DNA of 36,484 nucleotides from a virus, in IMG/VR virus record IMGVR_UViG_3300008267_000721, positions 1 through 36,484 of that record, one strand, 5' to 3'. The notes beneath the pieces are model-generated. The model had not been told where the DNA came from and did no database searches. It was given only the letters and a program-made list of their open reading frames with translations. Shown piece by piece: positions 15,201 through 20,877 of the stretch (position 1 is its first letter; every line of letters starts with the position of its first letter). The position numbers and the translations under genes are program-made.

Positions 15201-15415
15201 GGAGCAATAGAAGCCAAGTTTTCAAATAGCTTGGCTGTCATTTCAAAATAAGCAGGAGAAAGGTCAAGTTTGGTATGAGCAGTATCACCCGTATTAATAA
15301 TAATATCTGGTTGTACTTCTTTTACTTTTTCATATAAGGAATTAAAAACTTCACTATATTGCTTGTGAAATTTAAAATTCTTGATGTGGATATCACTTAC
15401 ATGAACAATCTTCAT
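12269..15415 (-). CDS. Fused SbcD-SbcC (gp47-gp46 type) recombination nuclease/ATPase
   Basis: This 1048 aa protein joins both Mre11/Rad50-type subunits. Residues 1-~230 are a metallophosphoesterase nuclease: VSDIH (Asp8, His10), GDTAH (Asp44), GNHD (79-81) and LLGDIH (about 179-183). From about 385 comes an ABC/SMC ATPase: Walker A GKNYSGKS (396-403), long coiled coils (about 550-900), signature GSGAEK (about 959-964), Walker B NFMVMDE (about 985-991) and H-loop ISHMD (about 1021-1025). The apex has PCGDKFLSCKF, Cys720 and Cys727, instead of the usual C-x-x-C zinc hook. The complex processes DNA ends for recombination-dependent replication. T4 and most bacteria encode the two halves separately. 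ATG 15415 has a GAGGT SD and a good upstream promoter. Confidence 0.95.
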   Translation of the reverse strand: MKIVHVSDIHIKNFKFHKQYSEVFNSLYEKVKEVQPDIIINTGDTAHTKLDLSPAYFEMTAKLFENLASIAPLHVILGNHDLNLSNKDRQDAVTPIVEALKNTNIHLHKYSKKFSIGDFNFHVLSIVDEENWDLNVDETKTNIALFHGSVEGSETDTGFAMTHGDIGFSVLEKFDYALLGDIHKTNQALDFAGRCRYPGSLIQQNHGETNDKGFLLWNIQDKETFNVEHVQVENPYPFFTIELTEDGKIPFNIHVPQNARLRLLSKYNLSPELMKKASDVAKEKYKPESISFLAKNVNRNDNFNNGRVIAKEDLRNKKVQEKLMSEYLADYKVSDEIMKQVYDINSRYNSVIESQEEVCRNVNWKLKSVEWDNLFNYGESNSIDFDKLNGIVGIFGKNYSGKSSIIDSILYSIFNTTSKNERKTTNVINQTRPFGRGKAVIEVDGFEYYIDRKAEKYTKKLKGEVTEEAKTELSLRCFDPHSCQWDQMNELSRTDTDKRIRKMFGTIDDFMLTSFSSQLDSMTFIKEGSTRRKEILARFLDLEIFDSKFKMAKEESANLKGLLKKLEGKEYDSEIVINQNLLDDYNKFIEEKSKEVSSLKELISTNSSDIALYESQIKECGVESVDIDNVLNQKTKYQNALSKFFETKTTKEKELKEKQELYEKIENFIASFDIKELENKRDFIVDKQTELKKMFDEIASSNKELTRLQEKTKLLNDIPCGDKFLSCKFIKDAYSAKMQIPLYEDSINNDKQEHDQLKKEIENYDIKNIYSQISKYDQIVVKKSQTEKDVLKLQVEIQKLTNDISTTETELSKIEAKVEQYKKNNDLFQKINELKDKLFNSKNEANKLNNRLTKLDEQVIETYIKIGSTKNKIQTLENEKKELEQYRNEYAAYDYFMRCMHPNGISYEIIKKKLPVINAEISKVLSNIVDFEVYFEDDGARLNVFIKHPKYDARPIEMGSGAEKTIAAMAIRLSLLQVSNLPKCNFMVMDEPGTALDSENMEGFIRILDMVKNYYDVVLLISHMDALKDVADTIITIDKKDGYAYVSV

Positions 15416-15431
15416 TTGTACCTCTATTGTT

Positions 15432-15460
15432 AGAATAACATCTTACAACAACAGAGTCAA
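15432..15460 (-). promoter_or_regulatory. Sigma70-like promoter upstream of the SbcCD fusion
   Basis: On the minus strand TTGACT (15455-15460) and TATTCT (15432-15437) are separated by exactly 17 nt, in the 51-nt gap before the gene. The -35 matches 5 of 6 consensus bases and the -10 matches 4 of 6. Transcription would begin just before the GAGGT SD. Confidence 0.5.
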
Positions 15461-15466
15461 TAGATA

Positions 15467-15766
15467 TTATCTTAACGATTTAATGAGTTGTGAAAGCTGT
15501 ACGTGTCCTTCTGAGAAAACTAAGTTTGCAACATTCATAGCAAGTTCTGGATTTCTTTTTATTTCTTCCATAGCATTGATTATATTGTTTGCTATGCTTT
15601 GTGCTTTTTGGTCTGATTGTTCGTCATATTTATAACCAAGTTTTTTACCATATTTAACTTGCCCAGAACCCAATTTTTGTTCATCACTTTCACCAAACTC
15701 TGGTGTCATCATTTCTTGAATTTCGTTGCGGATTATTGAACGAAGTTGTGATTCGGTAAGTCTCAT
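15467..15766 (-). CDS. Small protein with recurrent N-terminal motif, in the replication block
   Basis: The 99 aa product starts at ATG 15766 with an AAGGA SD about 11 nt upstream. Residues 2-17 (RLTESQLRSIIRNEIQ) nearly match the leader of the 320 aa head-region protein (ESQLRSIIREEL). The rest has a Gly/Lys/Tyr/Asp-rich segment (about 25-50) and a helical C-terminus (SIANNIINAMEEI, then HVQLSQLIKSLR). No Cys, membrane segment or catalytic motif. It lies between primase and SbcCD, far from the other motif carriers, so it could be a co-packaged protein made with the DNA-metabolism genes. Function unknown. Confidence 0.7.
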   Translation of the reverse strand: MRLTESQLRSIIRNEIQEMMTPEFGESDEQKLGSGQVKYGKKLGYKYDEQSDQKAQSIANNIINAMEEIKRNPELAMNVANLVFSEGHVQLSQLIKSLR

Positions 15767-15779
15767 TTATTATGTTTCC

Positions 15780-16709
15780 TTAAATTGCCATAATTTGACT
15801 TTCTAGTAGCCAATTATCAGTAATTAGTTTGGCATTATCTTTTCTTTGTTTAAACTGCTCTTTTGTCATAGTACCAACATCTTCATATCCAGAAATATCA
15901 ACTTTATAAATTTGAATATCATAATGTGATAGTTTTTCAATTACATCGTTTGCTTTCTTTTCTGCATCTGGGTCAAGAGCAATATAGATTGTTGGGTCAT
16001 ACTGAACAATTTTATTGAACAGAGTTGTCTTTTCGTTCAATGTCGAACCAAGCAAAGGAATTGCATTTTCTGCTTTGATTGCATCAAACACACCTTCTAC
16101 CAAGACAATATCTTGGTTCCAATCAACAAACAATTCATTAAAAACAATATCTTTCGATACATTTGGATTCATGTATTTTGGAAATGCTTTTCCATACGAA
16201 CGTGCAATAAAGTAATCACAATTACCATTTGTATCAAAAGATGGCACAACAATGCGACCAGCATATTCACCAGATAAACACACACCCATTTTCCACATAA
16301 CAATATCTTGTTTTGTTAGTCCTCTATCAAAGAGATACTTTGTAGCGAATCTGGTTGTTACTGGAAGGTTCTTGTTTGCCAAGGATATAAATTCACTTGG
16401 TAAATCAATTATTTCTTTTACATGCTGTTCTTGTTGTTTAAATAGATCGGAATTTAGTTGTGTTAAATCAACAACATTATTAAGTTTGTCCCATTCCATA
16501 AGCTGAGAATAAGACAAACGTACTTTTAATAGTCTGCGAACGTTCCTACCACGAACGTCACAAACCCAGCACTTATAGTGGTTTAACCGCAGGTTAATAC
16601 TTAATTTGCGCTTATGATGTTTGCAGAAAGGACAATAAAATAAAACTTCTTCACCAGACTTGTGATATTCTCCAAGTGCTGCTGAAAGAAGGGAAGTTTT
16701 GGATGCCAT
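15780..16709 (-). CDS. DNA primase, DnaG-type (zinc finger + Toprim)
   Basis: The 309 aa product opens with a zinc-binding domain: CPFC (26-29) and CWVC (47-50), preceded by a basic KHHKRKLSINLR stretch. The central RNA-polymerase core shows GRIVVPSFD (151-159) and FIARSYGKAFPKYMNP (167-182). The Toprim part has LVEGVFDAIKA (203-213, Glu205) and IALDPDAEKKA (243-253, Asp246 and Asp248). It primes lagging-strand synthesis by making short RNA primers. No helicase domain is attached, so a separate helicase is expected outside the window. ATG 16709 has no SD; a candidate promoter ends 6 nt upstream, so the mRNA could be nearly leaderless. Family call is firm. Confidence 0.92.
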   Translation of the reverse strand: MASKTSLLSAALGEYHKSGEEVLFYCPFCKHHKRKLSINLRLNHYKCWVCDVRGRNVRRLLKVRLSYSQLMEWDKLNNVVDLTQLNSDLFKQQEQHVKEIIDLPSEFISLANKNLPVTTRFATKYLFDRGLTKQDIVMWKMGVCLSGEYAGRIVVPSFDTNGNCDYFIARSYGKAFPKYMNPNVSKDIVFNELFVDWNQDIVLVEGVFDAIKAENAIPLLGSTLNEKTTLFNKIVQYDPTIYIALDPDAEKKANDVIEKLSHYDIQIYKVDISGYEDVGTMTKEQFKQRKDNAKLITDNWLLESQIMAI

Positions 16710-16715
16710 GTAGAC

Positions 16716-16744
16716 ACTATATCATATCAATTTTTACTTTACAA
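16716..16744 (-). promoter_or_regulatory. Candidate promoter giving a near-leaderless primase mRNA
   Basis: On the minus strand TTGTAA (16739-16744) and TATAGT (16716-16721) are 17 nt apart; the -10 matches 5 of 6 consensus bases, the -35 4 of 6. The -10 ends 6 nt before the ATG, and there is no SD, so a start site at or next to the A of the ATG is possible. Confidence 0.35.
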
Positions 16745-17384
16745 CAATGTTGACATAGTGATTCATAATATTGTCTTTGTCGTTATCACTATTATGCCAA
16801 ACCCATGCATAAAGACTTTTAATTTCATCAATTCTTGTTCTTACTTTTGACGCTTCTTGCTCAATCCATTTTAGTTGTTGTTTGTTTGGTTCTGGTATAT
16901 CAATTCCTAATTCCATAGCAATTTCGCAAATTAAGAACCAATTTTTGTTTCTATACGCTTCTTGTGCTTGCAAAAATTGTTTCATTCTTTTTTGTCGTAA
17001 TTGTTCTTTTTCATTAGCAGGGATTGAATCGGGATGCGTAAGGAAAACTATCTTTTTATATAATTTAGATATTTCTTCGTCTTCCGACTTTGATTCTTCT
17101 ATTTCTGGTTGTTCAATTACACCAGATTCAGACTGACCAAAACTATCTTCTTGCTCTTCAAATGCATCTTCTTCTGAAGATGTGGATAATTCTGTGCTAT
17201 CACTATTTTCATTTGTTTCTGGTTTTTTATAGTTTAGGTTTTTTTCTTCACACTTTCTATAAAATGCATCTTTAAAATTTGCTTGTGCTTCTTTTAATTC
17301 TTCTTCATAATAGTCAAGTTCAGCGTACAAGAATTTTAATTCAAGAAACAACTTCTTGTATTTTCTAACAAGAGAAGTAGACAT
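16734..17384 (-). CDS. J-domain (DnaJ-like) protein
   Basis: The 216 aa product has an N-terminal charged coiled coil (about 5-50) and a Ser/Glu/Asp-rich acidic linker (about 55-105). A J-like domain at about 105-160 follows: helix II KLYKKIVFLT running into the HPD tripeptide (117-119), then helix III RMKQFLQAQEAYRNKNW. The C-terminal region (about 160-216) is helical. HPD is the DnaK-activating motif of J-proteins. The arrangement, J-domain in the middle and no Gly/Phe or zinc region, is that of a specialised co-chaperone. It may recruit host DnaK to replication or assembly proteins. It lies between the resolvase and primase genes. ATG 17384 has no clear SD. J-domain call is good; target is unknown. 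Confidence 0.8.
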   Translation of the reverse strand: MSTSLVRKYKKLFLELKFLYAELDYYEEELKEAQANFKDAFYRKCEEKNLNYKKPETNENSDSTELSTSSEEDAFEEQEDSFGQSESGVIEQPEIEESKSEDEEISKLYKKIVFLTHPDSIPANEKEQLRQKRMKQFLQAQEAYRNKNWFLICEIAMELGIDIPEPNKQQLKWIEQEASKVRTRIDEIKSLYAWVWHNSDNDKDNIMNHYVNIVVK

Positions 17385-17391
17385 ACAATAA

Positions 17392-17784
17392 TTAGCTTTC
17401 TAAGCCATATAAAGCAATAACAATAGCATCTGCTTTATCATCTGTACCGGGAACTGGATTGCCGTGAGCGGTTATACCATAAGTAAATTCAGTATGATTT
17501 TTCTGAACATACTCACCATTAAAACGTTGCAACTTTGCCATAGTGTGTGCCGTTGTTTTACCACCACCAAACGCTATAAATGGCTCTTCAACAAAAACTT
17601 CCATTATTGGATAATGTTTTTTTAATTTTATAAGTTTATTCTCAAATAGTTTAGCACGTTCTTCTAATGATGTTTCTGTCTTAAACTTAATCAAATCAGT
17701 AGAAACAATCTTTTTATCATAGTCCATAACGGCTATACCAATTTTTGATGTACTAACATCAAGTCCTAAAATCATATTTTTCAT
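17392..17784 (-). CDS. RuvC-like Holliday junction resolvase
   Basis: The 130 aa product has the RNase H-fold signature of RuvC-type resolvases. It shows ILGLDVSTSKIG with Asp9, VFVEEPF with Glu66/Glu67 on the central strand, and GTDDKADAIVIAL with Asp116-x-x-Asp119 on the last helix. These give the four acidic metal ligands in the expected order. It is shorter than E. coli RuvC (173 aa). Such enzymes cut four-way junctions and, in phages, debranch replicated DNA before packaging. ATG 17784 has an AGGT SD 7 nt upstream; an internal ATG three codons on is less well placed. Neighbouring primase and SbcCD genes fit a recombination role. Confidence 0.88.
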   Translation of the reverse strand: MKNMILGLDVSTSKIGIAVMDYDKKIVSTDLIKFKTETSLEERAKLFENKLIKLKKHYPIMEVFVEEPFIAFGGGKTTAHTMAKLQRFNGEYVQKNHTEFTYGITAHGNPVPGTDDKADAIVIALYGLES

Positions 17785-17792
17785 TTAATAAC

Positions 17793-18848
17793 CTAAATAT
17801 CTAATTTTAATTTAAATGTAAAATCTCTATCTTCTGTCTTTTTAACAGGTTCTGCAACATTTGCAATAGCAATGAGATTTTTATTTTCATCGTAAATACC
17901 AACTTTTGTTATATAAGTTGTTTTCTTAAATGGTGGCTCTGGGTCTGAGTAAGAGGCAGATGTTGTGTTTTTAATATTTACTTCTGCTTCATTAAATGAA
18001 TAAGATGAAGAATAATAAACATTTAAGTTAGTTGAAGACTTATCTAAAAATGTTGGATTATTTGAGTAATCATTCATCCCCCAACCAAAAAATAACCACG
18101 ATGTTGCTTGTGGGTCAGTTATATCATCAAGATAATTAACCAAATCGCTTTTAATTGTCCAACTTCCAGTAAGAAGAAGAAATCCTTCATTATATAATAC
18201 AACACCAGCAATTGAGCCAGAACCAGTAGAGCCAGAAGGGCCAACTTGAATAAGTTCTCCATTTCTTTTGCTATCTTGTATTTCTGCAATTAAAGTACCA
18301 GTATAAAACATTTTTAAGTTTATGGTTCCTTTTTCTATTCCAGAACCATAAATTATACTTGGTATATTAATTAAATTTAATTTTTGGTCGCTTTTATCTC
18401 CTAACGATGAAGAAAAAGCATAGTGTCTTGATAAAGGTAAATAATAATTAAGAGTGTTTCTTAAACCATCAACGTGTGGTCTGCTTTCACCTTGTACATA
18501 ATATTCTCTAATAACAGATGCCGATAATGGATAACTAGAAGTTATTGTATCGCCATAACTAAAATCTGAATTAAATTGTGAGGTTGAAATAGTTTTAAAT
18601 GCAGATAAACCACTTTGTTTGGTTATAAAAGGATAAATTAAGCCAGTTGAACCAGAGCTTCTATCTACGTTTTCTTCATATAAATTCACAAAACCATTTG
18701 GAACACAACCAACGCTTGATGTAAATGAGCCAGATTGAACAACTCTATTATTATAATAAACTTGTCCTTTAGCAATATAAAAGTTAAATTTTGGATGACT
18801 TTCTATTCTGTTATAGAAAATGTCATTTTCACCAAATTTGTATATCAT
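17793..18848 (-). CDS. Virion structural protein, paralogue of the next gene (351 aa)
   Basis: The C-terminal half aligns with the 339 aa product at 18853-19872. Shared features are a G-[ST]-[IF]-x-[LM] strand, GVVLYNEGFLLLTGSW (GVLYRN and AVVTASLF in the partner) and a final block YITKVGIYDENKNLIAIANVAEPVKK ending in LKLDI. The I-x-x-V-G-[IL]-Y-x-x-x-x-x-L-[IL]-A block resembles ones I associate with phage fibre or baseplate proteins. The N-terminal half is unique, aromatic and Ser-rich (FGENDIFYNRIESHPKFNFY). No Cys pair or signal. ATG 18848 is 3 nt after the previous stop, without an SD, so it probably depends on coupling. A tail/baseplate role is inferred. Confidence 0.75.
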   Translation of the reverse strand: MIYKFGENDIFYNRIESHPKFNFYIAKGQVYYNNRVVQSGSFTSSVGCVPNGFVNLYEENVDRSSGSTGLIYPFITKQSGLSAFKTISTSQFNSDFSYGDTITSSYPLSASVIREYYVQGESRPHVDGLRNTLNYYLPLSRHYAFSSSLGDKSDQKLNLINIPSIIYGSGIEKGTINLKMFYTGTLIAEIQDSKRNGELIQVGPSGSTGSGSIAGVVLYNEGFLLLTGSWTIKSDLVNYLDDITDPQATSWLFFGWGMNDYSNNPTFLDKSSTNLNVYYSSSYSFNEAEVNIKNTTSASYSDPEPPFKKTTYITKVGIYDENKNLIAIANVAEPVKKTEDRDFTFKLKLDI

Positions 18849-18852
18849 TTTA

Positions 18853-19872
18853 TTAGTAGTCTAATCTAACTCTTAATGTCAATTCGTTAGTTGGGTCTTT
18901 CTTTAATGGTTCGGAGGTTTTTGCAACAGCCAACAATTCATTGTCTGCTGAATATAAACCTACAGTAGTTATATAAGATACTGGAACATCGGTTGATGTA
19001 TTTTTAACAACCATCTTGCTGCTTGAAAGATATGTTGGATTGGAAGAGTAGTTAAAATCGTTGTGAGCAGCACGACAGAAGTATACTGTAGAATTAAGTT
19101 CTGTTGTGTTGTTGAATGAAATATTGCTGATTCTTCTTCTGAGGGTGTCCATATTTACATCTATTGTTGAACCAGATAGTACAACATTTCTAGCTGCAAC
19201 ACCAGCAGAACCAGTACCATAAAAAGCTGCATTAAACAAAGAAGCGGTTACAACTGCAACACCGGCTTGATAATAAACTAAGCCATATGAAGATGTTGTA
19301 CCATTTCTGTAAAGAACACCATATTCACCAGCAGGGGAATTAATTCTATAATCGTTTTCTGCACCATCATCGTTTATAATAAACAAATTACCAGATGAAG
19401 GAGTGGCATATGCCCCTGTCATAAATGACATACTAAATGAGCCTTTTTTAATTTCATCTTTTGTTAATAATCTAGAAAAATTAAAGAAGAAAACTTCACT
19501 TAATTTGTTGCCGCCAGCAGCAATATTCCCATCTTCATCAAACTTCATTATACTGCCAGTTGCATCATAACCAACCAACATTTGTGCCATTTGATTATAG
19601 ATATTAATCTTTTTTGCATTTTGAGTGCTGGCTGCACCAGACAAGCCAGAATCAGCAGAATATCCCATTGTTAAATCTACAATGTGATTTGCTGAAGAAC
19701 TTAAATAAGGGTAATCATATACAGACTGAAACATGCCATGTGAATATTCTTTAATATTTTCATCATTATATGTTCCAGAAAACAATGTTCCTGTTAATGG
19801 AATTGCTTCGTTTAACAATGTTCTTGTTGAAACTACGTCATTTGTAGATAAATTTTTAAATGTTGTTGCCAT
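18853..19872 (-). CDS. Virion structural protein (339 aa), paralogue of its neighbour
   Basis: The product begins MATTFKNLSTNDVVSTRTLL and has YSHGMFQSVYDYPYLSSSAN (about 43-62) and KKINIYNQMAQMLVGYD (about 87-103), segments I recall from structural proteins of marine phages. The C-terminal half carries the same beta-rich block as its downstream paralogue and ends SYITTVGLYSADNELLAVAK...LRVRLDY. No membrane segment or catalytic motif. ATG 19872 has an AAGGG about 13 nt upstream. It sits in a run of tail-type genes; baseplate or fibre-attachment role is likely, but the exact part is unknown. Confidence 0.8.
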   Translation of the reverse strand: MATTFKNLSTNDVVSTRTLLNEAIPLTGTLFSGTYNDENIKEYSHGMFQSVYDYPYLSSSANHIVDLTMGYSADSGLSGAASTQNAKKINIYNQMAQMLVGYDATGSIMKFDEDGNIAAGGNKLSEVFFFNFSRLLTKDEIKKGSFSMSFMTGAYATPSSGNLFIINDDGAENDYRINSPAGEYGVLYRNGTTSSYGLVYYQAGVAVVTASLFNAAFYGTGSAGVAARNVVLSGSTIDVNMDTLRRRISNISFNNTTELNSTVYFCRAAHNDFNYSSNPTYLSSSKMVVKNTSTDVPVSYITTVGLYSADNELLAVAKTSEPLKKDPTNELTLRVRLDY

Positions 19873-19891
19873 TGTTTATTTTATACCCTTA

Positions 19892-20794
19892 TTAAACCTT
19901 TGCAAATCTTACAGGAACATCAATCATATAACCAGTAGTTACACCTGTAATTCTTACATTACTATCAATATAACTAGCAGATACTGCTGATAAATTAACA
20001 TTTTCTATTGTTGTTGTTGAACCAAGTAAGTTAAATAAATATGTACTTGAATTTAAATCCAAAGATGCTTGCAATTTAAATTGTAGATATGTTCCTCTGG
20101 GGCCAGCTATTACCATACCCGATGAATTTGTTGTTCTGTCGGTAATTTCTTTTACATAATCAATATCTGAGTCTGCTGAGAAGTAGTAACTTGCTATATT
20201 GTCATCATCGATATAAGAAACAACTGCTCTTGAATTATCAACACTAGAAATTACATTTGCCAATCTATTGTCGATTTGAATTATATATTGTGTTTCAATC
20301 AAATCAGAGTCAATTGCAAATGCGGGAGATACTTCTGATGTATCTAATCCTTGGTCTACTCTAATTGTTCCACCATTAGCTGGGGTTTCTCCGAACAAAA
20401 CGCCAGTTGCTGCACCTAAACTTGTTTCTGTATCAGTATCGACTGCAACAACAAATACGCCAGAAGAGTGTTTTTGATATCCAGTAATAACATCGTTTAG
20501 TTTAACAACAGGCAAGTAAAGAAGATTGTTTCTTGGAATAGATAATAGTTTTGATTTTAAAGAAATGCTATTGTTTGTGAATGCTTCAAATACTGGTGAT
20601 TGTAAAATATCTAAATCATAATAAGCAGAACCACTTGGATGATTCTTATTATAAAGATTGTAATTGATTTCATCATCACCAAAAGCAAATTTGGTAATTC
20701 TAAATGAACCATCACCTTTAGCTAATCTAAATCTTCCAGTATCAGTAAGAACTGCATCAAGTATTATATCGCCGCTATTATCTAAAAATGCCAT
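19892..20794 (-). CDS. Virion structural protein with LTDTG...FGDDEI N-terminal domain (300 aa)
   Basis: The N-terminus (MAFLDNSGDIILDAVLTDTG, then RLAKGDGSFRITKFAFGDDE) is of a type I recognise from marine phage virion proteins. It aligns loosely with the start of the 334 aa protein at 26569-27573 (D-x-x-L-T-x-x-G-[KR]-x-x-L-x-x-G-x-F). The remainder is beta-rich with Ser/Asp/Thr repeats and no Cys. ATG 20794 has a GAGGT SD 8 nt upstream and follows an 83-nt gap, the largest in this block, which has TATAAC as a possible -10. A tail or baseplate role is inferred from neighbours. Confidence 0.75.
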   Translation of the reverse strand: MAFLDNSGDIILDAVLTDTGRFRLAKGDGSFRITKFAFGDDEINYNLYNKNHPSGSAYYDLDILQSPVFEAFTNNSISLKSKLLSIPRNNLLYLPVVKLNDVITGYQKHSSGVFVVAVDTDTETSLGAATGVLFGETPANGGTIRVDQGLDTSEVSPAFAIDSDLIETQYIIQIDNRLANVISSVDNSRAVVSYIDDDNIASYYFSADSDIDYVKEITDRTTNSSGMVIAGPRGTYLQFKLQASLDLNSSTYLFNLLGSTTTIENVNLSAVSASYIDSNVRITGVTTGYMIDVPVRFAKV

Positions 20795-20877
20795 TGATTA
20801 AACCTCTACAATAAATAGTGTGTTATAAATTTTCTTTATCTATTTCTACATTTAACTGCAAATTCAAGTCAAACATT

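Noticed and set aside
20823-20876. 17-codon ORF (MFDLNLQLNVEIDKENL) in the 83-nt gap
   Set aside because: Very short, no SD; it abuts the previous stop but support is too thin to call a gene.
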